A stretch of 32,314 nucleotides of DNA, from positions 515,222 through 547,535 of the forward strand of contig BJOX01000303.1 of NCBI GenBank assembly GCA_009731375.1. Reading direction: 5' to 3'. The DNA is from Paulinella micropora (taxonomy: Eukaryota; Cercozoa; Imbricatea; Euglyphida). Every line of letters starts with the position of its first letter. Position 1 is the stretch's first letter. The notes beneath the pieces are model-generated. The model was given only the letters and a program-made list of their open reading frames with translations, did no database searches and was not told where the DNA came from. Made by a program: the position numbers and the translations under genes. Shown piece after piece: positions 13,544-20,636 of this stretch.

Positions 13544-13758
13544 ACAGATAGATAGATAGGTAAATAGGTAGTAGATAGGTAGATAGAGATGGGCCAGTGC
13601 GGGGTGTGTGTTGCCTGCGGGAGCTCCAGCTAGGTAGATAGAGGCGAGCAAAAGGTGTGTGTGTGTGTGTGTGTGTGTGGTGTTGCCTGGGGGAGCTGCA
13701 GCAGGCAAAGACACAGCACCGCCAGCAGCAGCGCCGCGCACAGCCCCCGAACACGCAT
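2761..13758 (-). CDS. Split gene: secreted protein with TPR-like stretch, ten exons, 3' end lost in gap
   Basis: Ten short minus-strand segments behave as exons: 13758-13687, 13215-13129, 12926-12882, 12599-12552, 12111-12060, 9551-9509, 5458-5382, 4337-4261, 3687-3645 and 2857-2761 (cut by the gap). Most have AG acceptors and GT donors, and all nine junctions keep one frame, giving about 213 residues. The start is an ATG followed by a typical signal peptide, so the product should enter the secretory pathway. Exons 7 and 8 join into a segment resembling a tetratricopeptide repeat (LLGDCYQAVG, then KALQAYNAS) with a three-residue insertion. I do not recognise the family from the remaining exons. 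Introns are microsatellite plus transposable sequence, up to about 4 kb. Phase agreement is seen directly. The gene model, the TPR call and secretion are inference. Exons 3 and 10 are the weakest. Confidence 0.6.
2868..3644. repeat. Compound AAT/AAC/AAG/AGC triplet array (~775 bp), an intron in the gene model
   Basis: An AAT block (2870-2948) is followed by AAC units mixed with AAT, AAG and AGC, ending in a pure AAG block (about 3583-3620). Three related higher-order blocks start near 2949, 3130 and 3360, each with an AGC cluster, which implies segmental duplication. All six frames are open, so long ORFs (poly-Asn, poly-Leu, poly-Cys) here are not genes. Confidence 0.9.
3645..3687 (-). CDS. 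Exon 9 of secreted TPR-like gene
   Basis: It has acceptor 'aatgtag' and donor ACAG/GTCATC. Its 14 codons plus 1 nt encode [14 protein letters not shown]. Start phase 0 fits exon 8. It lies between an ATAC array and the giant AAC/AAT array, which here form the flanking introns. Confidence 0.5.
3688..4260. repeat. (ATAC)n array, an intron in the gene model
   Basis: Nearly 570 bp of CATA repeat carry variant blocks (CGTACGTA clusters near 3811 and 3933, 'tctatacatacctatatac' near 3775 and 3893). A block of about 120 bp is duplicated. Confidence 0.9.
4261..4337 (-). CDS. Exon 8 of secreted TPR-like gene
   Basis: It has acceptor 'ttatgtag' and donor CTT/GTATCT. Its 77 nt begin with AT, which completes a GAT codon from exon 7, then encode [20 protein letters not shown] and SVNTL. 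Joined to exon 7 it shows TPR-consensus positions (G-x-x-Y-x-x-x-G and A-L-x-x-Y). Confidence 0.65.
4338..4900. repeat. Four tandem partial copies of exon 8's 5' end plus acceptor
   Basis: Cores at about 4427-4470, 4541-4588, 4685-4737 and 4853-4895 each contain the acceptor and roughly the first 38 nt of exon 8 (seen on the plus strand as 'tggaacgagtc' to 'gatagcaatctac'). They are joined by GTTT and TATG repeats. One core has a small internal duplication (atggccagct). All lie upstream of intact exon 8 in transcript sense. Confidence 0.8.
4960..5975. repeat. Partial copies of exon 7 on both sides of the intact exon
   Basis: Downstream (4968-5012 and 5246-5294) are two copies of the exon 3' half, the second with a GTATGT donor. 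Upstream (5516-5562, 5729-5768, 5830-5873 and a decayed one at 5948-5975) are copies of the acceptor plus first ~38 nt. GA, GATA, GACA and CATA repeats fill the spaces. A further 5' copy is at 8517-8561. Confidence 0.8.
5382..5458 (-). CDS. Exon 7 of secreted TPR-like gene
   Basis: It has a strong acceptor (a long CT run then GTGCAG) and a donor GGCG/GTATGT. Its 77 nt encode [19 protein letters not shown] and then VHMLLG. It begins and ends with one spare base, matching exons 6 and 8. It is the only intact copy among at least seven partial copies. Confidence 0.7.
5976..6162. repeat. GATA/GGTA/GACA array
   Basis: Tetranucleotide array leading into the first GATA-flanked repeat copy; includes GATC interruptions near 6051-6090. 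Confidence 0.9.
6163..6598 (+). mobile_element. GATA-flanked repeat, copy A
   Basis: A roughly 430-bp unit starts 'gatgaaatatcgactaatgt' and ends near 'cacaccatcc'. It is nearly identical to copies at 7599, 9843 and 11513. It contains a 98-codon plus-strand ORF (6257-6553) that is open in copies A and C but shifted in B and D by a one-base deletion. There are no terminal inverted repeats and no recognised protein, so it is probably a non-autonomous element. Its right end is shorter than in B and C. Confidence 0.65.
6599..6718. repeat. (GATA)n array
   Basis: A GATA run with occasional GGATA variants separates copy A from the next unique island. Confidence 0.9.
6719..7367. other. Single-copy island between two GATA arrays
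   Basis: About 650 bp of non-repetitive sequence starts 'gatgagatgtcgcaaagt' and ends 'cagtatacacttctagatag'. The sharp junction with GATA on both sides resembles the repeat copies nearby, so it may be another insertion. A 73-codon ORF (7158-7379) runs into the repeat and is not convincing. Confidence 0.4.
7368..7598. repeat. (GATA)n array with GACA block
   Basis: Tetranucleotide array preceding copy B of the GATA-flanked repeat. Confidence 0.9.
7599..8150 (+). mobile_element. GATA-flanked repeat, copy B (longer right end)
   Basis: Same unit as copy A but extended by about 120 bp ('tctctgtctgtcgacagatg' onward), ending 'gatcaactgatgaaata'. One A is missing near 7770, breaking the 98-codon frame. 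Confidence 0.7.
8151..9508. repeat. Inverted tetranucleotide arrays: GATA (8151-8716) then TATC (8757-9500)
   Basis: A GATA array flips to TATC around 8720, so the two halves could form a very long hairpin. Embedded are a 5' copy of exon 7 (8517-8561) and inverted partial copies of exon 6 (about 8793-8822, 9160-9200, 9263-9295). CTTAT/CTACTT variants occupy 9290-9385. Confidence 0.85.
9509..9551 (-). CDS. Exon 6 of secreted TPR-like gene
   Basis: It has acceptor 'ctatcag' and donor CACG/GTTCAT. Its 43 nt (2 + 13 codons + 2) read [13 protein letters not shown]. Its phases complete the split codons of exons 5 and 7. Three partial copies of its 3' half, inverted onto the plus strand, lie at about 8793-8822, 9160-9200 and 9263-9295. 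Confidence 0.55.
9552..9842. repeat. GATA/GGTA/AAGATA array
   Basis: Tetranucleotide array upstream of exon 6, with a higher-order 'agataagatagat' pattern at 9680-9800. Confidence 0.9.
9843..10410 (+). mobile_element. GATA-flanked repeat, copy C, with direct terminal repeats
   Basis: The longest copy. It begins with 'gatgaaatatcgactaat' plus t-tca and ends with the near-identical 'gatgaaatatcgactaatgt' plus ca, so about 22 bp is directly repeated at the two ends. The 98-codon ORF (9937-10233) is open and nearly identical to that in copy A. Confidence 0.7.
10411..11512. repeat. GATA arrays plus tandem ~105-130-bp repeat carrying exon 5 3'-end copies
   Basis: Between GATA blocks, units at about 10670-11120 share 'ttggt' and 'ggttgatatatc' motifs. 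Each ends in a minus-strand fragment of exon 5 up to a donor (10731-10760, 10832-10860, 10961-10990, 11063-11120). A more diverged copy is at 10600-10660. GATA flips to CTAT near 11400. Confidence 0.75.
11513..11957 (-). mobile_element. GATA-flanked repeat, copy D, inverted
   Basis: Reverse-complement copy of the same unit, truncated at 'ctctgtctgt', where it merges into CTAT repeat. It shares with copy B the one-base deletion that breaks the ORF and lies between two CTAT arrays. Confidence 0.7.
11958..12059. repeat. (CTAT)n array
   Basis: Tetranucleotide array between copy D and exon 5. Confidence 0.9.
12060..12111 (-). CDS. Exon 5 of secreted TPR-like gene
   Basis: It has acceptor 'tgtgaag', donor GCAG/GTGGAT, 17 codons plus 1 nt, and encodes [17 protein letters not shown]. 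Several degenerate copies of its 3' end, some keeping an AAG/GTAG donor, lie downstream at 10600-11120. Confidence 0.6.
12112..12551. repeat. (CATA)n array with TGCATACA higher-order unit
   Basis: An array of about 430 bp. From 12380 a 12-bp unit (catgcatacata) repeats regularly. ORFs reading YIHT or YVCM are translations of the repeat. Confidence 0.9.
12552..12599 (-). CDS. Exon 4 of secreted TPR-like gene
   Basis: A clean 48-nt exon with acceptor 'tacatag', donor GAG/GTATGT and phases 0/0. It encodes [16 protein letters not shown], a likely amphipathic helix. It is an island of GC-rich sequence between a CATA array and a TATG array. Confidence 0.6.
12600..12881. repeat. TATG array, short unique patch, CTAT array
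   Basis: TATG repeats (12603-12733), a unique patch (12734-12782) with no clear exon, then CTAT repeats. It forms the intron between possible exons 3 and 4. Confidence 0.85.
12882..12926 (-). CDS. Possible exon 3 of secreted TPR-like gene
   Basis: Acceptor 'aatacag', then 15 codons ending [10 protein letters not shown], then donor GCG/GTGAAG; phases 0/0 fit both neighbours. The first four codons derive from CATA repeat, so the acceptor choice is uncertain. The LID motif recalls the end of exon 2, so this could be a partial exon copy instead. Confidence 0.35.
12927..13128. repeat. GATA/GA array
   Basis: GATA, GAAA and GAGA repeats between possible exons 2 and 3, including a small TA-rich 'acatatatacatatatatat' patch. 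Confidence 0.9.
13129..13215 (-). CDS. Exon 2 of secreted TPR-like gene
   Basis: It follows an acceptor 'ggactag' and reads 29 codons including [20 protein letters not shown], with aromatic-rich protein-like composition unlike the flanking GATA repeats. The start phase (0) fits exon 1. No GT donor is visible at the end given; an alternative donor (TAT/GTCTTC) at 13156 would shorten it without changing phase. Confidence 0.5.
13216..13686. repeat. GATA/GACA/GGAT arrays and a partial copy of exon 1
   Basis: First intron of the secreted-protein gene. After mixed GATA, GACA, GGTA and TGGA blocks, 13594-13632 repeats the 3' end of exon 1 (read on minus as LELPQ then GCAACA). A GT run occupies 13653-13678. 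Confidence 0.8.
13687..13758 (-). CDS. Exon 1 of secreted TPR-like gene: start codon and signal peptide
   Basis: ATG at 13758-13756 opens 24 codons beginning MRVRGLC, then a hydrophobic core ([13 protein letters not shown]) and QLPQ, a textbook signal peptide. The exon appears to end at CAG followed by GCAACA, which would be a GC rather than GT donor. The same CAG/GCAACA junction is kept in a partial copy at about 13594-13632, supporting this boundary. Confidence 0.6.
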
Positions 13759-15548
13759 GCTACGTCTCTATGTATGTATATGTATGTATGTATATGTATG
13801 TATGTATGTATGTATGTATGATGTATGTATGTATGTATGTATGCATGTATGTATGTATGTATGTATGATATATGTATGTATATATGTATGTATGTATGTG
13901 TATGTATGTGTGTTTGTATGTATGTATGTATGTATGTATATATGTATATATGTATGTATGTTATGTTATGTTATGTTATGTCATGTTATGTTATGTTATG
14001 TTATGTCTGTCTCTCTCTGTGTGTGTGTGTGTATGTATGCATGTGTGTATGTATGTATGTATGTATGCATGCATGCATGTTATGTTATGTTATGTTATGT
14101 TATGTTATGTTATGTCTGTCTGTCTGTCTGTCTGTGTGTGTGTGTGTATGTATGTGTGTATGTATGTGTGTATGTATGTATGTATGTATGTATGCATGCA
14201 TGCATGCATGCATGCCTGGCATGGTATGGCGTGGCATGGCATGGCATGGCATGGCATGCATGCATGCATGCATGCATGTATGTATGTATGTATGTATGCA
14301 TGTATGCATGTATGTATGTATGTATGTATGTATGTATGTATGTATGTGTGTATGTGTGTATGTGTGTGTGTGTGTGTGCACGTACGTACGTACATACGTA
14401 CGTGCGTACGTACGTACGTACGTATGTATGTATGTATGTATGTATGTATGCATGCATGTATGTATGTATGTATGTATGTATGTATGTATATATGTATGTA
14501 TTATCTATGTATGTATGTATGTATGTATGTATGTATGCATGGTATGTAAGTATGTATGTATGTATGTATGTATATATGTATGTATGTATGTATGTATATA
14601 CATATGTGTATGTATGTATGTACGTACGTACGTACGTACGTACGTATGTATGTATGTATTTATGTATGTATGTATGTGTGTATGTACATATGTATGTATG
14701 TACATATGTATGTATTATGTATGTATGTATCTATGTATGCATGCATGCATACATGCATACATGCATGCATGCATGCATGCATGCATGTATGTATGTATGT
14801 ATGTATGTATGTATGTATGTATGTATGAATGAATGAATGTGTATGTATGTATGTATGTATGTATGTATGTATGTATGTATGTATGTATGTATATATGTAC
14901 ATATGTACGTATGTATGTATGTGTGTATGTATGTATGTATGTATGTATGTACATTATGTATGTATGTATGTATGTATGTATGTATGTATGCATGTATGCA
15001 TGCATGCATGTATGTACATTATGTATGTATGTATGTATGTATGCATGTATGCATGCATGCATTGCATGCATGCATGCATGTATGTATGTAAGTAAGTAAG
15101 TAAGTAAGTAAGTATGTATGTATGTTTGTATGTACATATGTATGTATGGATGGATGGATGGATGTATGCATGTATGTATGTATGTATGTATGTATGAGTA
15201 CTTGTATGTATGTACATTATGTATGTTTGTATGTATGTATGTACATTATGTATGTATGTATCTATGTATCTATGTATGCATGTATGTATGTGTGTATGTA
15301 TGTATGTATGTAACATATGTATGTACATATGTATGTATGTATGTATGTACATATGTATGTACATATGTATGCACATATGTATGTATGTATGTATGTATGT
15401 ATGTGTACATATGTATGTATGTATGTATGTATGTATGCATGTATGTATGTATGTATGTACATTATGTATGTACATATGTATGTAAGATCTTATGTATGTA
15501 TGTATGACATATGTAGTGTGTACATATGTATGTATGTATGTCTGTATG

Positions 15549-15579
<31 letters not shown>

Positions 15580-15766
15580 GTACATACATACATACATACA
15601 TACATGCATACATGCATACATGCATACATACATACATACATACATACATACATACATACATACATACATACATACGTACAAACATACATATGTACATACA
15701 TACATACATACAATAAATACATACATACATATGTACATACATACATACAGACATACATACATACAT
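13759..15766. repeat. TATG mega-array (13770-15548) flipping to CATA (15549-15766)
   Basis: About 1.8 kb of TATG repeat has TTATG, GGCATG, ATGC and ACGT variant blocks and many 'tacatatgta' palindromes. It then turns to the complementary orientation near 15548. It lies between ATG 13758 and the inverted-repeat element. No gene is seen; all ORFs (CMYV, IHTY) are repeat translations. Confidence 0.9.
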
Positions 15767-15797
15767 AAATATTTTTAAAAATATTATCGATAGGCCT
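15767..15797 (+). repeat. Left terminal inverted repeat (31 bp)
   Basis: Contains the palindromic core AATATTTTTAAAAATATT followed by ATCGATAGGCCT. It is the exact reverse complement of 21024-21054. The left-hand coding frame ends inside it with TAA at 15786-15784. Confidence 0.85.
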
Positions 15798-18218
15798 CAC
15801 AGTTCAGCATGATAAGGTCAAAAGGCGTTTGCGCGTCCACGGCCACCATGACCGCACTCGTCGTGAAAATGCAACGGGTCGCTCTGCCCTCACCGTGCCG
15901 TTCGTCTGCGCTGTCGATGCATTTACAGTCATTGCAGCCATTGCACAGCCAGCCGTCGATGTTCGCCAGGCTGCGCTGTTTGGTCTTGTCTGGCGTCCTG
16001 CAGTCTATGATGCGCACGGGCGAACCCTCCATCCATTCGTTGCGTATCTTGTTGTCCTGGTCGTACCGAGCCTTCTGTTCGTCGGTCCAGTTTGCGGGCC
16101 CGCGGGCCTGTTCTGCCTGCACAGCTTCTTCGGGTCCGTTTTCGGCGTGTGATGTGGCGGGGCCTTGCCTTCCTCCACTAGCTCGTCGTAGGCTTTGCGC
16201 GCTGCTGGGTCGCCCACGAGGTGCGGAAACGTAAGTCCTTCCTTGGTCAGCGCGTCGTAAACAAACTCCAGCGCGCGCTGGCTGCGGAAGCACGCCCAGC
16301 TGCGCTGCTTCTGGTCTCGGAGGCTTTCAATCAAGGCGGTTAGCCAGCTGGCCTGATCGGCACGATCTTGAGCCGGCGCTCCAGGTCAGGCGATACGTGA
16401 GAGTAGTGATGGAACTCGACTTGTGCCTGCGCTTGCTCCAGCGTGCTGTCGGGACCCGCGCGCCTGTAGGCGATACATTCCTTTGGGTCACAAAACATGA
16501 AATCATGCAGCATGCTGCATTCAGTCAGGTCCTTGTCCATGATCAGGAGCAGCACCGCTCGCGTGCAGACGTCCATCCAGTCTCTGTCGTTCTCCCGCAG
16601 CTTCCCTCGGTTAGTCTTCTCGCTGACGGACTGGTCACAAACCAATATGAACTCGTCAACCACGCACAGGTCGTACTGTTGAATGAAGGACATCCCGCCG
16701 TCGCACACTTCTTCGCTTTCTATCCACCACAGCGACTCATACTGGCAAAAGACGATTTTAGATTCGTACAGGTTGTAGTACTTTTTAGTTACAGGGCTTT
16801 TCTCGTAGTAAACCACGATGTCATCCAGTATGCATTGCATGATACGAACGTTCTCCTCGGCCGCTTCTGCTTTCAGCCTGTCCTCACAGAAACTTTTCAG
16901 CTGCTCTGCTTGCTGCCACGCGCGGCACTGGCGCCGCAGGCCGCCGCCGCCGCTGGTAGCCTGGGCCCGCCGCCCCGTAATCAACAGGATCCTGGCATTA
17001 GGGTTCTCTCGGCGCAGCCGGTAGATGTACTCAAAGGCAGTGTAGGTCTTGCCCATCCACGTCAATGCATTGAGACACTGCACGTTGTCATTATCGAACG
17101 AGAGTGGATGCAGCACATGTCGTCCGCTCTCCGTCATGACTATGTCATCCTCTAGGTAGAACAGGTCGCTGGTACAGCTGGAGCGGCTGGTCGGCAACAG
17201 GACCGACTCCAGGTCGCCGGGCTGAGCCGTCATCTGCGCCACGGACCAGCCGATGTCGGTAGGGGGCACGAGACATTGCACCGCCACGCGCTTCCCTGCC
17301 ACTTTCACAAACTTGATACACTTCTTGCTAGTCTGCACGCCAGGGTACTCAACGTTCTCTCGGAGGTAAGCATTCAGCTCACGTACCACCTCGCCCTTGT
17401 CTTCTGGTAGCTTGTTTTCGCGGTCAGCGACAATGACTTCGTCGTGCACCAGGCAGGCAACGCTGCAGCCCTTTTTTTCTTCGAAAAATTTAATAACAGA
17501 TCGCATGGTCGTGGCTTCGTACCGTGTGGTTAAGTAATGCACGAAGCGGCCCAGCTTGCAGTAGATGGTCCCCGAGCGGCCTGGCAAGACCTCCTCCATC
17601 TCGCCATTCTTGTCGCAGGCTTGCCAGAGAAGCTTGTAGTAAGAAGAGACCAGAAACTTGGCAGCCTCTTGGATCGACGCTCGGTAGGCCCGCGTGGTAG
17701 GGTAGTCGTTGGCGGTAGCAGAACGCCCCAACTTGTAGCAGCAGTGAGTAATCTTGAGCATGGCATCCTTCGCGCCCTCCCGGTCAGTCTTCAGCTCCTC
17801 CTGCACTCGCCTAAGCACCTCTTCACGTCGCTCGACGTACTCTTGCAGGGCCGAGACATTGTAGCACAGTGTTTCACGTGCACACAGCAGCTCGCGGATC
17901 AGGTACCAGAGAAAGAAGGGCACAGAGTTTTTGATGTAGAATTGCCAGTGTCAGTCTTCGAGACACAACCTGCGCAGGGCCTTGGGTGCGTTCTGGTAGC
18001 CACAGTCCGCGTACAGCCTGCAGCCTTTGCAATCTTTGCCGTATGTGTAAGTAACTTCCAGCCTGCCGTCTACATTGCATGCAACGTGCAGTCTCGTCAG
18101 GAATTGTTTGTATGCAGGGTTGAAGCGCTTGTTTTCCTCCAGCAGTGACAGCTTGGCCGGGTACACAGTCTCGAACAGAGTAAGCATTTCACGCCTGTAC
18201 CTACCAGAACAGACATCT
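15784..18218 (-). pseudogene. Broken replication gene: polymerase-like region plus origin-binding-protein-family helicase
   Basis: One minus-strand coding sequence appears as three frames. The first segment (from an AG at 18217-18218, or ATG 18187) and the main open segment (17950-16340) share a frame, interrupted by TGA at 17953-17951. The frame then shifts near 16340 and again near 16110-16150, ending at TAA 15784. The N-terminal part resembles a polymerase palm: a YQNAPKALRRL region, a degenerate motif-A region (IKNSVPFFLWYL), and a VHDE motif like motif C of family A polymerases (residues 159-162 of the segment counted from the GTG at 17923). The helicase follows, with Walker A remnant WMGKT (289-293), ITGRRA, QYESL, Walker B CVVDEF (420-425) and MDKDLT (462-467), the order known for the Herpes_ori_bp family. 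The glycine-rich Walker A loop is altered and the motif-A aspartates look lost. Plus-strand ORFs opposite are shadows. The helicase call is firm; the polymerase call is moderate. Confidence 0.7.
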
Positions 18219-18699
18219 AATAAAAATTTGGATAATTGAAAAATTTTCGTGAAAATTTCACTGGTTTTGCGTGCCAAGTGCAAAAATTGCAATTGCTTCG
18301 TTCCGGCTCAAGGGACTTGCTTGGTTCTAAAAAAAACTAAGTCTGAGCTGGTCAGGACCTGACAACTGGTCTGCAGAGGCACGCGCCGCTGGTCAGGCCG
18401 TCTCCAATCTGGCAGGGCCGGCGCCTGCTTATCGACAATTTTTAATTTAATTATTTTTTATTGGCAAAAACGACCAAACACCCCCTCCCCAGTGCAGATC
18501 TGCCGAAACGACCCCCCCCCCTCCGGTGCAGGTTCAGATGGAAAGAATCACCCCACACTAAAAATCAGAAATAATATTTCAACCCCGCTTCCCCCCCTAA
18601 AACCAGTTGTACCCAATAGGGGGCGATGCACCACCTGCCACACCTGCTGCGTTTTGGCTACAGCCACCCCTCACCACCCCAACCCCCCTCAACAACTCA
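18219..18699. other. AT-rich then C-rich spacer inside the element
   Basis: Directly upstream of the replication gene, with 'tttttaatttaattattttt' near 18438 and several C7-C9 runs (18480-18690). It could hold the promoter. No motif is identifiable by eye and no ORF is credible. Confidence 0.4.
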
Positions 18700-19025
18700 A
18701 AGTCGATGCCAGTCGATGGAAATTTAATCTATAAAGCGAATTTTTAATGAATGATCCATACTTCACGGATGCAACACTCCGTTACTTCCAGGGAATTCAA
18801 AGTAGGGGCCAGTCGATGCAAATTTAATCTATAGAGTGAATTCTTAACGAATGATCCACACTTTGGTTTTTTCACAAGCTAAGGGTGCCACCATCCGTTA
18901 CTTCCAGGGAATTCAAAGTCGGGGCCAGTCGATGGAAATTTAATCTATAAAGTGAATTTTTAACGAATAGTCCAGACTTCACTGGATGATTCCACTCCAT
19001 CCGCTACTTCCAGGGAATTCAGCAC
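18700..19025. repeat. Three direct repeats (period ~100-116 bp) starting CCAGTCGATG
   Basis: Starts at about 18709, 18809 and 18925. Each unit runs 'ccagtcgatggaaatttaat', then 'ctata.ag.gaatt', 'aa.gaat..tcca', and ends 'cttccagggaattc'. The spacing changes through small indels. Confidence 0.8.
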
Positions 19026-19673
19026 TCTTTTCCCACACCCACCCGCTATTACAGTCATTTTTTCCACCTCCTGGACCAGTCGTTGCCGCTCAGACACTTA
19101 TACACTAAGTTCAATCGACTGGTCTCGACTAGTATTTTTTCACGCAGGAGGTGTGGGACACCCGCGTCCACTATATAACGGCTAAGAGGCTTTTCCCACC
19201 AATTCCACTCATCCCCCCCCTCCACTAGTTTTTTGGAACATCCTCTATTATCGTTATTTTTCCACCTCCTGGACAAGTCGTTGCCGCTCAGACACTTATA
19301 TCATAAGTTCACACGACTGGCACCGACCAGCATTTTTTCACGCAGGAGGTGGCACACCTGCTAGTATGTAACGGCTAAGTGGCACACCCACAGTTATATA
19401 CGTAGTTTTTTTACATTCCTGGTTAGTAGATGCAAACAAATTGATATAGGACTAGTTTCTAACGACTTGTATCTACAGTTATTTTTTGAGGTGGGGGGGT
19501 TGCACCCGCGTCCACTACGTAACTGCTAAGTGGCACACCAACAGCTATTTCCGTAGTTTTTTTTACTTCCTGGCCAGTCGATGCAAACAAACTGATATAC
19601 AGACTAGGTTCTAACGACTGGTATCGACCTTAACTTTTTTTCAGGCAGGAGGTGGCACACCGCGTCCACTATC

Positions 19674-19707
19674 TAACTGCTAAGTGGCGATCGCCGCTTA
19701 GCAGTTA
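19674..19707. repeat. 34-bp near-perfect palindrome
   Basis: TAACTGCTAAG ... CTTAGCAGTTA with central GGCGATCGCC; only one mismatched pair. It overlaps the end of the fourth unit of the array. Confidence 0.85.
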
Positions 19708-19863
19708 CGTAGTGGGTCCCGGTGTCACTCCCCTCCCACCCTTCCACTCCTTTTTTACTTTCCTGGCCAGTCGATACAAACAAACTTATATAGGACTAGG
19801 TTCTAACGACTGGTCTCGACTTTAACTTTTTTCTGGCGGGAGGTTGCACCAGGGTTCACTATG

Positions 19864-19897
19864 TAACTGCTAAGTGACAGTCTCCGCTTAGCAGTTA
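19864..19897. repeat. Second 34-bp inverted repeat with same arms
   Basis: The same TAACTGCTAAG / CTTAGCAGTTA arms enclose 12 different central bases, so the arms are conserved and the centre is not. Confidence 0.8.
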
Positions 19898-20040
19898 CGT
19901 AGTGTGCACCGGTGCTACCACCTGTTACTTCTTTTTTTACATTCCAGACCAGTCGATACAAACAAACTTATATATAAATAGGTTCCTACGACTGGTCCAG
20001 ACCTCAACTTTTTCTGGTGGGGGTGGCAATGGTGGCCAGG

Positions 20041-20587
20041 ATAGGGTGGGGATGATAATAAGGTATCAAGCGTCAGGGTAGCCAGTGTAGGGAGTGTGTA
20101 TCAGTTATCGGAGTATCCAGGGTAGGGGGGGGGGAAAGTATCAATAGTCGATGTACCCAGTGTAGCGGGGGGGGGGGGGNNNNNNNNNNNNNNNNNNNNN
20201 NNNNNNNNNNNNNNNNNNNNNNNNNNNNNNNNNNNNNNNNNNNNNNNNNNNNNNNNNNNNNNNNNNNNNNNNNNNNNNNNNNNNNNNNNNNNNNNNNNNN
20301 NNNNNNNNNNNNNNNNNNNNNNNNNNNNNNNNNNNNNNNNNNNNNNNNNNNNNNNNNNNNNNNNNNNNNNNNNNNNNNNNNNNNNNNNNNNNNNNNNNNN
20401 NNNNNNNNNNNNNNNNNNNNNNNNNNNNNNNNNNNNNNNNNNNNNNNNNNNNNNNNNNNNNNNNNNNNNNNNNNNNNNNNNNNNNNNNNNNNNNNNNNNN
20501 NNNNNNNNNNNNNNNNNNNNNNNNNNNNNNNNNNNNNNNNNNNNNNNNNNNNNNNNNNNNNNGGGGGGGGGGGGGGGGGGGGGGGGG
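20041..20587. repeat. Short tandem repeat (~36-40 bp), poly-G and 383-N gap
   Basis: Units with 'gtatca' and 'ccag.gtag' recur near 20062, 20100 and 20137, then poly-G runs into N 20180-20562 and poly-G resumes to 20587. Sequence is missing here, so element content is incompletely known. Confidence 0.75.
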
Positions 20588-20636
20588 TTTTATCCATAAT
20601 CAGTGTAGCTATGATCAGGAATAGTCAGCGTGTAAC

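Larger units (their letters stand above)
19060..20030. repeat. Six tandem units with CCAGTCG...CGACTGG imperfect palindromes
   Basis: Units begin near 19076, 19274, 19421, 19574, 19767 and 19949. Most carry CCAGTCG, then 30-40 nt including 'acaaactgatata', then CGACTGG (one or both arms altered in some), a T-rich run, a GGAGGT motif, and 'taac.gctaagtg'. The design of repeated palindromic sites beside an origin-binding-type helicase gene suggests a replication-origin or cis-acting array; this is inference. Confidence 0.7.

Noticed and set aside
5580-13590. GATA arrays as telomere or centromere sequence
   Set aside because: The unit is not a known telomere repeat and the arrays lie as introns between in-phase exons.
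13655-14836. 393-codon frame rich in CMYV/YVCM
   Set aside because: Every four-base repeat without a stop gives such frames; the composition has only the few residues of the TATG cycle.
16397-18148. Plus-strand ORFs of 252 and 203 codons opposite the helicase
   Set aside because: They are antisense shadows of the GC-rich minus-strand frame, which carries the recognisable motifs.
15784-18292. An intact viral replication gene
   Set aside because: One stop, two frameshifts, an altered Walker A loop and a degenerate motif A show it is broken.
18700-20030. Direct repeats as a CRISPR-like array
   Set aside because: Units are 100-200 bp and diverged, spacers are not unique, and the context is eukaryotic.
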